64,000 nucleotides of DNA from Astropecten irregularis (Eukaryota > Echinodermata > Asteroidea > Paxillosida > Astropectinidae). The notes below the pieces were generated by a model, which had not been told where the DNA came from, did not search any database, and saw only the letters and a program-made list of their open reading frames with translations. The position numbers and the translations under genes were made by a program. Positions 1 to 13,800 of this stretch are shown here, in pieces. The stretch is taken from assembly GCA_963971285.1 (NCBI GenBank), contig OZ020258.1, positions 5,146,001-5,210,000 of the forward strand, written 5' to 3'. Numbering within the stretch: the first letter of the stretch is position 1; every line of letters starts with the position of its first letter.

Positions 1-471
1 CAAATCTCAACAATACAACAAAGTACAAAATCTTGAAGCTGCGGGGTCTGATAGATTGAGTTACGCAGATTAGTTTGAGCGGAGTCGGGTCGCATTACCA
101 AGACACATTCTTCATCTTCCTTTTTAATTCGACAATGGTTTATTTTTCTACCTCTATTTTTTTTCCTTTTAGAAATGGACACGAGCGCACTGACGTTCTT
201 AAGTTGGGATCCAATCAGACATGTACATGTTATAATCTGTGCTTAAAGCTTTATAAGTCTTACGATTGGTAGTAAGTTACGATGAGTTATGTGATACCGA
301 CCACTGGTCCCTGGATAGAGGCCCTTGAAGACTTGCAGTCTCCGCAAGCTTATGTCGTTGTCAGTGTTACTTTTCTAAGATGCTTCTGACTTGCTACTAA
401 ACTCCACTGAAGTCTTGGTATTTCAATTAGCAATCATGAAACATGATCTTTATCGTTATTACAGTCGATCT

Positions 472-708
472 GGGGCCAAATTCATGGAGCTGTCAAGCAC
501 ACACACACAAATACTTGGCACAAAATGTCTTGCTCAATAAAACAAATGATTAAAATTTTTATTTGATATTCATAGTCAGAAAGCAGCAGCCAGAGAACAA
601 TAGCAAACGATACATGACACATGGAAATGTTGTAATCCTATTTTTATTAAGACAGACATTTCATGGTTAGCAAATTTTTGTGCAAAGCAGGGCTGTTAAA
701 TTGGCGCC
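472..708. repeat. MITE-like element, GGGGCCAAWTTCAT ends
   Basis: Begins GGGGCCAAATTCATGGA and ends in the near reverse complement TTAAATTGGCGCC. Internal words such as AATTTTTGTGC are shared with 5255-5484 and 55651-55896, which have the same inverted ends, so the three are copies of one non-autonomous family. Confidence 0.6.
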
Positions 709-1840
709 ATAGTACACTCCAGCCAGCTCATTACGTCCACACTACCCAAAATTGCCATATTATACACGCCCTTCGTGGAATGTAATTTAACGGATGCCAG
801 TGACTTGGTCCGATGGGGCAAGCAAAATCTTTGCCGGCATCCACATGTGTAAAATCAGTTGAATAATGTTTATCTTTAACTTCGTGGATGCAACCGAATG
901 CTACAGTGGATCCATCCAAACAATCAAAGGGGTATTGGTGCTTTTAATTTCTTCGACGAACTCAATGCCAATGGGGAAAGGCAAAATACGCTTCGGCATT
1001 TTTAGTCCTAAGGGCGCCCTCTGTGGAAGTTTGAAAGCAACTGACGTTTTCTGGATGTATATAGGGCTATACGTCGCAACGCTTCTTTGTTTTGTTTAGG
1101 CCTTTTCATTGATCATTACTATTTTTATTCCAGGCTTAAAGTATCTATTTCATGATTGTAATCTTCATCTTCAACACGAAAACGGTCTCAATTTCTCCTT
1201 TAGTAAATTGATTGGCCCTAAAGCATTTAATTAATTTTTGCGATGACCGATTCGCGCACGTGCTCCCATGGAGCCAATGTAATTTGTACTAATTAACCTT
1301 TTCAATCTATCATACTCGAATTACCGGATCTTGCTCTCGAATTACCATGATTCCACGTGATTTTGTTGGCTTTTTCCATGATCAATACTCATGGTGGTTG
1401 CCTTAAGGGTTCGAGGGTTAATGACTCCTTGATTGGTCATGGGTTCAAGTCCTGAAGCGATTTTGTTTTACAATTTGCAACGTGACTATATGCCTGCAGT
1501 ATAGTCAAACAGTCATCCCGCTAAACGTCGCTTCTTACTAAAGATTTAAGCGAGGATAAAGTCCGACTTCACAAATCAATCATTCAAGTCTGACAAGATT
1601 GTATGCAAAAAGCTTGGAGTTGGGAATTGGGACCTGAGGTTTCGATCTTTAGCAGGATCTTTCACGAAGGCTAAATGACAAGAACATGCAAGGAAAGATA
1701 CAGATAAATGGATGAGAGGATCAGAACAAAAAGGGGGTCCAGTGTGACCAGGCAGGGTGGGTGTAGGCAAGTGTGGTCAGGGGAAGGGGTTGTATAAAGA
1801 TTGTAGGAATTGCTGAAAAATTGTATGCAGTTTGGACAAT

Positions 1841-2260
1841 TAAAGAGGATCTTCAACACTCAACAAACCTCGCTTTATTTGTTAGAACTATAATCATTGA
1901 ATTACTTGACATGAGAAAAAAAAAATTATCTCACACTGAACACAGAAAGAGAGTCTTTTTGATGATTTTTCTCTCCACATGCTCAACCCGCAAGCTAACC
2001 CAAAATTGAAACTGTCTGAATTTCGTCAATGGGGGCAGCAGACATTTCATGAAAAGGCTCCGTACTATGACGTCATGAGCTTTTCATTAAATGAATTTTG
2101 GGTTAGCTTGCGGGTTGAGCATGTGGAGAGAAAAATCATCAAAAAGACTCTCTTTCTGTGTTCAGTGTGAGATAAATTTTTTTTTCTCATGTCAAGTAAT
2201 TTAATGATTATAGTTCTAACAAATAAAGCGAGGTTTGTTGAGTGTTGAAGATCCTCTTTA
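1841..2260. repeat. Foldback (long inverted repeat) element
   Basis: The left arm 1841-2007 is almost exactly the reverse complement of the right arm 2094-2260, 167 bp each. The 86-bp centre has a second, imperfect inverted repeat (2043-2060 with 2077-2093), so the whole unit can fold into one hairpin. TA occurs at both outer edges, consistent with a TA target-site duplication of Tc1/mariner-type MITEs. No transposase ORF. Confidence 0.85.
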
Positions 2261-2766
2261 AAGACGACTGGGTACATACGGTCAACATTGCTTAATTGCT
2301 ATAGGGTAGACTGTTTCTAGGGTTTCTAGCAGTATAATTCGGTTGATTTAGGTTTGCATAGTAAAACAGTAAATTAAAATAAGCATGCAATGAACTGCTA
2401 CTAACACGAATTATGATCTGCTAAATAGTGGGCTCTACCCAAAAGCCCTTGAGTAAAACCCCGCTAGAATCAGAACGTCATATTAACTCTAAAACGTATT
2501 ACAGTGCAAGATCGATACAAACTCCATGTACAAGCTGTATGCAGTCAATATTGTACAGTGAACGTAGGCATGACTTACAAGGTAATACATTACAGGCACC
2601 TTTATAGCGTGGTATTTATGCACTACCATCCCCACCAGTACTAATTTAGAACATATAGTGGGTATAAAGTCTGATTGGGTGCTCACAGTAATAAACAGAT
2701 ATCAAACCAATGACACAAAGTCATTAAAAACAATAGCCACGTAATATGAGTCCTTTTAAGAAACCT

Positions 2767-3047
2767 GGGGTCCGGATTTCACGAAGCCCTGCGATCGATC
2801 GTAGCTCGAGTTACGAAGGATAACCCATCGCAGGGGACCTATCCCACGTAGGGTTTCAATGCATCAAAAGTTCTCCGATTGATAGTAAGTTAGGATGAGT
2901 TTGGCGGAATCCACCCCTGGGGTCGATTTCACGATCGATCGTGACTCGAGTTACGAAGGATAACCCATCTTATCCTACATAGTGTTGCAATACATCACAA
3001 GTCCTACGATTGATAGTAAGTTACGATGAAGTTGGTGAAATCGACCC
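2767..3047. repeat. Two tandem copies of GGTCGATTTCAC-ended MITE
   Basis: Copies at about 2767-2917 and 2918-3047. Each starts near GGTCGATTTCACGA, contains CGATCGATCGTAACTCGAG and TTACGAAGGATAACCC, and ends near GGTGAAATCGACC, the inverted terminus. Further copies lie at 10362-10513, with fragments at about 248-302 and 4201-4278. The second copy is shorter, lacking part of the left half. Confidence 0.7.
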
Positions 3048-3640
3048 TTAGGTTTGGCTTCGGTCTGTTAGCCGAGCTCCATTATCTACTACGGTAGATC
3101 TGATGTCAAAGACCCAGGAATAACTAAAGTCGACGTTTATTTTGAAAGTCTGAACATGGATGTTGTGATTCAATTATGAATACATCTCTGAAACAACACG
3201 AAGAGGTAGCGGTCTTGCATTTACGTTATCCTCCGTTTGGATCAATATTGACACGCTGTAGACAGTCTGTTGCAGGGGATTAGATATAGTGAAAGGCCTG
3301 GCTTTACTAACGAAACAACATCCAGTGACGAAATGCATTTTGTGTGAATTTCAATATAAGCGAAAGCGACAGATAGCAACTGCGGTTTCTAATGGTGAAT
3401 CTTTGCGAAACTCGAAGCTTGGACTTGGCTAAGTTCTCATGTTTGGATCTCTGAACGCAAAAATACAGAGTCCTTCTTGAGACAGCAGGCCTGTGGGACT
3501 TAGTGTCCACAATTTTAGAGAGCGCAAACTAACTCACAATGCATTTTCTGATGTGACTTCACTGCACACTTTCGGCATTGGTTCACGCGTCAACTAAAAC
3601 AGCCATGGGTGGCTATCTGCCTGATCAGACACCATTATAA

Positions 3641-3664
3641 ATGTACTTACTTACTTACTTACGA
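3641..3664. repeat. (ACTT)n microsatellite
   Basis: Short run of ACTT units, about five copies. Confidence 0.7.
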
Positions 3665-4200
3665 ATGTAGCACCACAAGAGTGATGAACCAATAAAACCG
3701 GTAGTTTATAAGACCATTCGATTGGTACTCTAATAGACCCTATTATTTCTTAATCATTTCATCGCAGATTGAAGTTTGATTTTCATCGGTTTACCCTTGG
3801 CAACGTTTACGGTCGGAGTTTTCTGTCTGCAATTCTGGAGCGCGTCTGGTCGTCTCGTGTGCGCATGACAGCTGCAAAGGTGGCGAGGGACCAGCCAAGA
3901 TCGTCGCATGTGCCTGGCGCACCAAGTACCAGGGACCATGGCCCACTCCAAAGGTGTAAGTAGCCTATCCATTGTAACGGTCTTGTTGACCAATCACCTT
4001 CCAGTTTCAAAGCTAGGTATACCATTATACCAAGCTGCAATAGTGATCCACGAAAGTTCTGAGCAAAATACATGATGTGGGAACACTCAGCTGACAAATC
4101 CCCTCATCATTTGGTCGAGCAAAGAAAACTTCGCATCGAACAGGCACAGCATAGCCACCGCATAAACCTTAGACCCAGTCAACATCATCATATTTGTATA

Positions 4201-4278
4201 GGATAAGCCTACCTACGATTGGTTATCCTTCGTAACACGAGTTACGATCGATCGTATAGGGCTTCGTGAAATTGACCT
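4201..4278. repeat. Fragment of GGTCGATTTCAC MITE
   Basis: Reverse-orientation half copy: GGTTATCCTTCGTAACACGAG, then CGATCGATCGTA, ending CTTCGTGAAATTGACC. Matches the left half of the 2767-3047 elements. Confidence 0.55.
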
Positions 4279-4889
4279 CTGGTCTTTTTCGGAGTACGTC
4301 TCAGTCGAAAAGCACCTGCTTTTGTGGGGCATCATTTTTCATGAGGCACACGTGGCCAAGTATGGCTTATTCGTAATGATATTGTTTTATATCTTGTGGG
4401 CCCCAATGCGCTCCTCTTCAATTTATGTGGCTGGATCCACGCCTTTCTTACGCTGGGATCGAGTTGGAGCATTTTCCTGGCATATCCTACGGTCACCATC
4501 TTCCTTTAGAAGCCATTCCACACGTTCTCGATCTTTTGGTGGTCAGCCACTGTCAGTACTGCCCCAACCACTCCTAGCGTTTATCATCACAATCCGACAA
4601 AACACATACAGGCATTTATTTAATACTGAAAGTGATATCAATCTGAAGAAATGGATCCCTAGATTGAATTTTTATAAAGGTTTATCATTCAGCTTAAATT
4701 GATGTAACTTGGATATTCCCTCAAAATCACTATTGTATGTGTAGTCTCATTTCGTCAATCATTATGCAGCTTTTCGTATAAAACGCATGCATGTCTACGG
4801 ACGAGCCAAAATGGCCGAAAGCCAACAAATAGTTTTAAAACCAAGAGTGCTGAGTAGAGTAAAATGTGAACATTTTTCATTTCTCCCAG

Positions 4890-7800
4890 CCGCCAACTCC
4901 TCTCCGGAAGCAGGAGTCCTCGTCCTCTGACACTAAGACTGACCGGATGAACACACCAGCACTCACTGACCTCGACCTTTCACATTTGACCTCAGAAGAA
5001 ATTGGTGCTATTCAGAAGGTGCTAAAGAAACAGGAGTCATTTGAGCGACAAGCTAAGCAGAGATCAGAGTAAGCCCAGTCGGTCGTCATTTCTGGATGTC
5101 TTTGTTTTTTGTTTGGTTGTTTCTTGTTTGTTCGTCTACTTACGAAACTAACAAAAATGTATTACCTTCGGCATGTCCTTGAGTAACTCTCACGAACCCT
5201 TAAGCAAATACCAAAAGTCAGTTGTCATAGTTGTGTTGAACTTCCTAAGACCAAGGGGCCAATTTCATAGCACCATTTGCTTAAGCACCAAAAACCTTGA
5301 CACATGAAATCAGTATGCCAGCCAAAACTCCTTATGAATGTTATGCTCAGCAAGCAATGGCCGAATACAAGTCAAAAGCAGTAAACATCACATGAACATT
5401 TGGTTGGCGATCCTGTTTGATCAAGGAAGACTTTTCATGCTTAAAGCAAATTTTGTGCTTACGCAGCTCCATGAAATTGGCCCCAGGTGTGTTGGGCCAA
5501 GACACCGAGTTCAAGTATTCATTTACTGCACAACCTTAGCCAAGGGAGTGTGCCATAGCAATATTGCATGAGCCAAACATGACTAAAACAATCGGTGTTT
5601 ACTGCAGAAAATTAAATGTGACTTGTGCTGATATCTATTTATGTCATACTTGGCCTTATTCACGGTGAATCCATCCTGCGTTCGAGGCAGTGTAATCAAA
5701 CCGGGGCTAGGATCAAAAATAGTCTGGTACCCGTTTCCTTTCAGAATTGGTGCTATCTTTTCCAAAGGGTATACAAGGAAAGTAACAAAATGGATGAACC
5801 ACGAAAAAGGCTTATTTTTTTGGTACATTAGTGGATCCATTACCGTGTGCAGGGACCGTGGGTGTATGGATATGACTTGATCGGACACGAGAGGGCAGCA
5901 GACAAGGTTCTTCTAACAATAATTGGAGCTCGTTTATTGTTATTTCGTTTTTCCTGTCACACAGCCAAATCGTAAAGGACATCCGGCGCTACGAGGCCAC
6001 CCTAGCCGCCCGGGAATCACATCCGCCCAGGTCAAAAGACGACGACCTGCGCATGTGCCGACTCTGCTTCGTCCGGAAGTTCACCGACGGTCTGGGCAAT
6101 ACGTGCGGCGACTGCCTGCACAGGGTCTGCACCAGCTGCTCCAGTCCGGTGGTAGACGGTGGAGGTACAAGTCCTACGCCGCCGCGACACAGATTCGTGA
6201 GTCAGGTGTCTGTACAAGACAGCCAGAGGTTGTCTGTCCTTCCCCTTAAAGACGACATACTACCGGTGCATTATTGTAAAGGGTGCGGTTGTTTTGCTTG
6301 CCCGGGTCGGCACCAGTCAACCTCGTCCCAACTCACTCGTTTGTTTTGTGCAGTATATACGCGACGGTCATTCCAAGGTCAGGGTCGCCCAGTGGATACT
6401 AAACGAACGCACCCACAACTAATCATACCCCTGACTCTACTTGCATTGACATTTTCCCTTTATAGGAGAGCAGATGGTATTTCTGTCATCACGTGATACC
6501 AGAATGACCAATAGAGGGCTCATTTAGAGCAACTTCAGCGAAAACAGCATTTGCATTTTGATGACGTGCTGAGACGAAGGCTGAGACAGAGTTTTGAGTC
6601 GAAATTTAAACAAAAGTGACCTTTGGTGTGGAACATGTCATTAACGCGATTAAATGTTATTTTGACATTGCTGGAGTGTGTACGGGGCTGCAAGAATAAT
6701 CGAGAAATATTTGTGACAGCTTAGGGAAACCCATGTCTCTATAGTCACGGGGAGGAATTGAGCTTCGTGTACCTCCATGGGTTTTGTTCTTGCATAAAAT
6801 TCTGAATACATAACTTGACTTTTTTTCATCCGCAGAAGCATAAAAAGCGTTGGCGCTGTAACTTATGCAAGCTGCAGAGGGATTATCTGTGCGTGACCGG
6901 TCGCTGGTACTACCAAGAGGATGGAACCAGCGAAGCCAGCGCACAACAGCAGACGGCGGGTACCCGCGAGAGCCCATGTAACACGCCACCAAGGAGGAGG
7001 GTGGTGCGGAGCGCCCAGTCCGATCTGGTTAGTGTATGGGCTATTGGTCATTGACTGAATACGGGAGCATTCCTCCAAGAGTTTGCAACGCGTTGACCAA
7101 TCACAATGCACGGACGCATTCTACCCTTTCCAGATGCGCATTGGGTCCGGTTGACCCATTCCTTGCATTGTGATTGGCCAACGCATTGCAAACTTTTGAA
7201 GGCGCACTATTGTGATTTGCCCGTTATTGTATACTTTGGTAATGATCCACCACGAGAGAAATGCACGTGGACGCATATCCTTCGCATGCGCATGTCTGAT
7301 ATGATTCACGGCTGTGATTGGTCTGAAGCAAAGAAGGGCGGGGCTTAATGTTCCTGTCTAGTATTCTCTACCTTAATTATAATGATCAAGGATGATTCAG
7401 CTTTTACACCCAAGAGCCGATTGTCTGCTTTCACGTGCCATATTCATTCCTTGTGAATACTTGTTTTGGTCTCTGCTACATAATTAGAAATCCCTTATTT
7501 TTCCAGAAACAAAAATCCTCTCCAAAAATGAACAGAGATAATTACAATATTTTCTGTTTTTCTGTAAAAAACAAAATGCAGGCGAGAGTAAACAAGGTAT
7601 TTTTGGCAAGGATACCGTAATGAGGAGAAAAATGAGAAGAAATGTTTTCTCTAATAACCATTACTTCTGCCCTTTCAGGGACTTCGAAGTAATTAAAGAG
7701 CTAGATGTGGTTTCATTCTTGGACTGATTAGAGTGTCAGCTTTCTATTTTTCCCCCAAGTGACGGGCCTATGGTTTGGGAGCTTGTCTGCTCATCAGTCC

Positions 7801-10800
7801 ACTCGAAGGATATTAAATTTCTTTCATTTTCTTTGAGTATTTATAAGAAGCCCACTAGCGTCTAGACTCAAAATACATAATAATGACTAGACACATAGTC
7901 AGAATCATCAAATGCACTACACGAACAGTGAACGTTTCAAAATGAAAATACGATGCGATGTCATAAGATTGAGAGCAAAACATAGCCGTTTGTCATCAGC
8001 TTGTCCTGTGTAAAATTAATGGTCATTCAGCCCCTGGTAAATATGTCCGGGGAAAAGATGTTTCCAGCCTGCATGGGTAAACGTGTCAAGCCAAGGCAAT
8101 TGTACCGGTTCACGACCAAATAATTCTATCGAACCGGACAATTTTTACCAGAGGGACAGAGTTATAATGTACACCAGTCATCTGTGGACCTCAAAACATC
8201 CAACATTATCCTCAGGTTTTTAGCAAACATAAAGACAGCTAGCACCTCAATTGCGTTTGTTAGATAATCTCTTCTCTAATGTCATTCCAGATGCACATAT
8301 ACGCCAACTTCACACAAAAATCGAACTTTCTGAATCTCTACCGTCTATATACGCATTATTCAGGGTGCATCCATTTTTGTTACCTTCCTTGTATACCCTT
8401 TGGAAAAGATAATACTAATTCTAAAAATAAAACGGGTACCAGACTATTTCAAATCCTAGCCTCGGTTTGATTACACTGCTTCGAATGTAGGATAGATGCA
8501 GAATGAATAAGGTCTATACTGGTCTGGTGCCAACAAATTAATGATTTATCTATCTAATGAAGGGATCTATCAATTTGGACGGGCTGTTTAAAAAAAATCC
8601 AATGCAATACAATGTAGTGGCGCATGTAATGTGAAATGGATCATTACTTTTTTTGCCTTGGCCCTCGTCAGGAGGAGAGATTTGCCAACCGGAATGTCAA
8701 AGCAGTCAAGCGAAATTCCTTGGACTCCGGCAAACACTACAAGTCCGATACGGAGGCCTCCTCGTCCACCTGCCTTCGGCAGGCCTTCGCCCGTGACTCC
8801 CTCAACGGTAAGAAGCCGGCATCTCGACGCCGGCGGCGCTCCTCCCAGCTACGCCAGTTCTCATGCGACTCACCAGGCGAGAACATGACCCAGGAGTCGG
8901 ACGAAGGGGAGTGGATGAATCGGGCCCTTGCGCGGCGGGCGTCGCACAGGCGGCCGCTGCGGAGACGGAGGTACGGAGTCGCGGAGCCTAGTGATAAAGC
9001 TCCAGAAGGTACGTCCTCATACAAGAAGGAAACATCCAGATTTGAAATGAAATCAGGGTTTCTTTCAAGTAAATGCAGTTTGGATACGAGTAAATATTTA
9101 CCCTTTCCTGTCTTGATCAAACAGTGTCACAGATTGCTAAGGTCGGTCAACATGCCAGTGGTAGCGAAGAGGAGCGACCGGTGTCCGTAGCAGACGCCGA
9201 GCGCTCACCGTCCAACCGGCGGAGGAGCCGGCCGTCCATTCACGGCAGGCGGTCCCCCTCAGGAGCAGCCGCACCCAGGGAGCCTCCCAATGAGGGCCAG
9301 CCGAATGACGCCAGCCAGGCCGGTCCGGAAAGGGCCAAGGAGGCCAGGGGAAAGTACAAGAGAACGGGGAGTGTCAAAGCAGACTTCCTGGGGAAGTTCG
9401 GACAGAGAGCGATGGAGAGATTTCGGCGTCGGTCACGCTCGGAAAGCGAGCTGAACATTCCTGAACAGCCGCCGGTGAGAAGTTTTCTTTAAAAATCATG
9501 CAGCGTTTCTTGTATTGTACGGCAACTTATCAACTAATGAATAGCTTTGATGGTCAAATTGTAAAGTTTGGTTCAATGTTTCTTACAACACAGGAAGAAA
9601 CAACAATTTACGTGCGTGACGACTCGGAGGAAGTTATAATCCAAAAGGATCATCAGGACACGTCGTGCAAAAGTAGGTACACGTACCCTCTGAATCCGAT
9701 ATTCAGACCATCTTAATTCCAGAATCAATCGAAATCTGCTTTACTCGCCCCAAATCCAGTATCGCCAATCCCAAGTGACTGTCAATCTCTTTCCTTTTGA
9801 ACAGCTCGTGGGTTTGGCCTGGAGGTAGTGGGAGGGAGGCAGGACTCTGACGGTTGGTTGCGAGCCTTCATCACCAGAGTGGTCGTGGACGGTCCGGCAG
9901 ATAAGGTTAACGTCCAAAAAGGTACGGTGACGCTGGCAATTGCAACCAGAATTTCACAGGCGCCCTCAATGAACAAAGAAAAGACTAACACGCCCTCTGT
10001 TGACAACCAAAATACAAATGGGCCCTCTGTTGACAAAACACAGACATGCAGCATTGCAAGAATCAGCAGTTGAACGTGCCTCCAGCAACGGCATGAGTTG
10101 TGAAACAACACCGTAACGCTTACAAGTTCTCCATTGTTTCTTTGTGCATAATGTGTTTTGGGTTTTTCCGTTACATAAATCAGGGGATGAGATTCTGGAG
10201 TGGAATAACCAATCGCTGGAGAATAAGACATTCGAGCAAGTACGTCAGATAGTAGATCAGCCATGCGGTGATGAACTCACTCTAAGAATCGTCAGATACC
10301 AAGCGTGAGTATAATATACATTATTAAATCAAAAACACATTTCTGCACAGCGAATATGACCAGGAATCGATTTCACGAAGTCATATCGATCGATCGTAAC
10401 TCGACTTACGAAGGATAACCCATTGCAGGGAGACCTATCCTACGTAGGACTGCGACGCATCATAAGTCATACGATTGATAGTAAGTTACGATGAGTTTGG
10501 TGAAATGGACGCCAGGGAGCGGAGATCTTTAAATCTCAAAAGGTAAAAAGATAAGGCTGCCGACCGTTTTTTGTTTTTCAAGCACCCACACACACATAAT
10601 TTAAGTGATGTTTGTGGTGGTTGGAGGCATATCCATACTACTTCTGACATTTTAAAGAAACAACTGGAGATCCCCTGGTTGGGTGGAATATAATTGAATC
10701 TCAACATAATTCTGTTGTCTTATTTGGCCTGCATGCAGTCACAAGCCTGCTGACGCCTTGACTACAAAACGAGGAAGCTCCGTCTCCATAGAGTCGGAGG

Positions 10801-13800
10801 TCTACCATCGGAGGAAAAAGATTTCCGTCGGTAAGTTAAAAATGCATCTAGAGAAAAGACTAGAATCAAAAGAGAAGAATGGATGCCCAGGGTATGAGTG
10901 GCTGGGCGTGCACAATATGAGTGGAAAGTTATAAGCTGGCAGTGGCCTATTTTGAAAATACCACACCAAGTGTCGCATACCGTTCGAAAGCTCTTTTCCA
11001 ACCAATTTGGGCATCTCAATGTTGATATATCAGCGATTGTTACCTATTTGGATGATACATTACTTAAAATGAGTAATGTCAATTCGCTAAACTTGATACA
11101 TAGCAATACCATAAAATATAATTGTGAGTATTACTCGATTCCTCTTAGGCATGCAGAACAGTATCAACACGGAGCAGTACAAGGAGATGTTTACCCCTTC
11201 CCCCGAGGAAGCAGCAACCCTATCGCCCAGCAGTCGCTCGGGCAGCCGGAGGAAATTGCCCGTACCCCCGGTGAGAAGTCAACGTCGAGACGGTCAATGT
11301 GTAGAAAATAAAAGCATTCGGGAAATCTGGGGCAAAGCCTGGTATTAAATTATGACAAATTATGACACATTCATACTGGTCACTGATCTGTGATATTGAA
11401 CAGTGAAAAGCTGTAGCATCTTAACTTAGAGTTGGCCATTCTCACAAGAATGATCCTATTGAGAGACAAACTCAAACTAGTAGTTTGTTTTATGCCATTA
11501 AGTTGCTTGGTTTACTTTCAAAGTGCACGCAGTTCTTTCAATAAAGTGGACAAAATGAGCAAACAAACCACGGCGGTTGGTGACTCGCACCAGAATTTCC
11601 TCACGTTGGAAGAGAACAAACTAGACTGATTCACGTGCATTTGTTACTTTCTGTCGCTTTTAAAACAGCAATCATCGTCCAACGCCCGGGCTGCCGCGCC
11701 GAGGGTCGAGCTCACCCCTGCCGAGAACCAGAATCTAGGCGAGCTGTGCATGCAGCTCATGCTTCGGGACGAGACCAAAGAGCTGGTGGTGGTGCTGATG
11801 GAAGCAAAGGGGTTGAAGGTGAGGGAGGGAGACCCGCTGGGACAACCGCCGAGTCCCTACATAAACATCTACCAGCTACCCTACAGAAGGTAACAAGCTC
11901 TCAATATTTAGTGTGGTCATTGATCAAGGCATCAGACAATTTCACTGTCAACACACACACCGTAGCACATTTTGGTAAAGCCTCTTCATTCCACAAAGTG
12001 TTTAGAGAGAAACATTCACATATGGTTTGTATGCAACTTCCAATAACAGATTTTAGCACAGATGTATTCGGACCTACACAGGACTTGATTCAGATACCAT
12101 TAAGTTCTCACTGATATTTTCGCCCTCGTTCGGCAGGGAGAGTCTTCGGTATCGCTCACCCACCATCCCAGCCACAGCCACACCAGCCTGGAACAAGACT
12201 TTTGTATTTCCCAATATTTCCCAAGCAGAGGTAAGTCTGTTATTTGTAATACATGGGGACAAATTAACTTGCTTACCAGGAAAAACTAAGAATGGTATCA
12301 GCACAATGTGATGACTGTTGATAGTTTAATATCAGCATCAAATGGAGAGGTCGCTGCAAATTCATGAGGGCGTCATTTGGCTTTGGGAATTGAACCAAGC
12401 AGATTGCTACAGATTCTTGGACCAAATTGGTGATTATTCGATTGAAAAAGAGCATATACTCTCTGCCTGTTCTCTATTATGCCATGCACTATCGGCCATA
12501 TTTGGTCCAACTGTGTTTTTTCTGTTCACCCTTTGATCATTGGCAGATTGCAGGTTTATCTTTGGAGTTTACCGTGTGGGATGAACGACCAGACTGCATG
12601 AACCTATTCCTTGGAGAGGTAATTATACCTGAATTATTCACAGAAATCAAGATCGTCAAATAATAATGACAGTGAAAAGTCTCATGTGATCATAGTCTAT
12701 AGGTGCGTTCGTTTAGCTTCCACGGGGCAACCCTGACCTGGAATGGTCGTGTATACTGTACAAAACAAGCGAGAGGGTGTGGAAGAGGCTGACTGGTGTT
12801 AACTCGTGGTAGCTAACACGCACCCTGTGTTTTGATGAAATTGACCTGAGATGTTGGGTGAAGTGGATGACACAACGCTTCAGTCCTAGGCTGTATGTTT
12901 CACGAAATTTGAAACCAGCATTTTTCATCTGTTCAAGCTGCAATTAGCTCTGTTTAATTTGACAGGTTTCAAAAGTTAACTCGAGCATAGTGCCATAAAC
13001 AGGTAAACTTTCACAACCCTGATTGGCATAATTCATCCACAGGTCCTAATTGACCTCTACGACGAACCCCTGACCGGCAAGGCCGCCTGGTACCCGCTGG
13101 CCGACCACGACGAGAACATCGGCGACCTACCGTGCACGGCCCCGCCCGGCGTGGTGCTGGCACGGCTGCAACAACAGCAGCAGCAACAACATGTCAACGC
13201 CATGGGCATGGGCCTGATGGACGCACCGCACCTTCTCACCCCGTACCTGACGGGCGGCATCGGGCACAAGGAGCTCATAAGATGTCCCAGCGACTCAGGT
13301 AAGGCAGTGCTCCCATCCTAATAAAGCCCTCTCAAATACTCCATCAGAATCCCGTAAGGTATCTCATGAGATCACGTTCCCAGAACCAGTAGACTGTTGC
13401 CATAATGGTCTTTAAATCTCGACACAGGCTCTATCACAAGCTTCGTCTCCATCGTCTTAAAGTTAGGACAATACAGGTTGTTGATTCTTCATGGAAGCTG
13501 AAACTCTATCCACTGCCTTCTTCAAAACAGGGTGTCTATTCCCAATAAGCAAAGTCAAAAGCATTTGTTTCGTCACCATTCACTTTGATACTGAGCCGTA
13601 GTTTTGAGAAGGGTACACGCTTGATGTGAACATATTTCTGTGTCCGCAGTGAAAGAGTACGGGCGTGGTCGGGAGGGGTTGATGCCCCTTTCTCTGGAGG
13701 CGGCATCACAGTTGCAGTATGACGACCGCTTCGATCGCATACCTCTATCCAGGCATCGTTCCTGCCCAACGGCCAACAACAGCTACAACAAGATGACGGA

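Larger units (their letters stand above)
1..4889. other. Repeat-rich region upstream of first visible RIM exon
   Basis: No coding exon could be supported here. The stretch holds several inverted-repeat elements listed separately (472-708, 1841-2260, 2767-3047, 4201-4278) and a partial copy at about 248-302. The RIM gene must begin upstream of 4890, because that exon opens with a splice acceptor and carries no initiator of its own at the acceptor; a short first exon could lie here or left of the window. Confidence 0.5.

Noticed and set aside
4322..4702. 126-residue open frame on + strand
   Set aside because: Composition and lack of any recognisable motif fit a chance frame; no splice or start context ties it to RIM.
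9782..10264. 160-residue open frame on - strand
   Set aside because: Antisense to two RIM PDZ exons and the intron between them.
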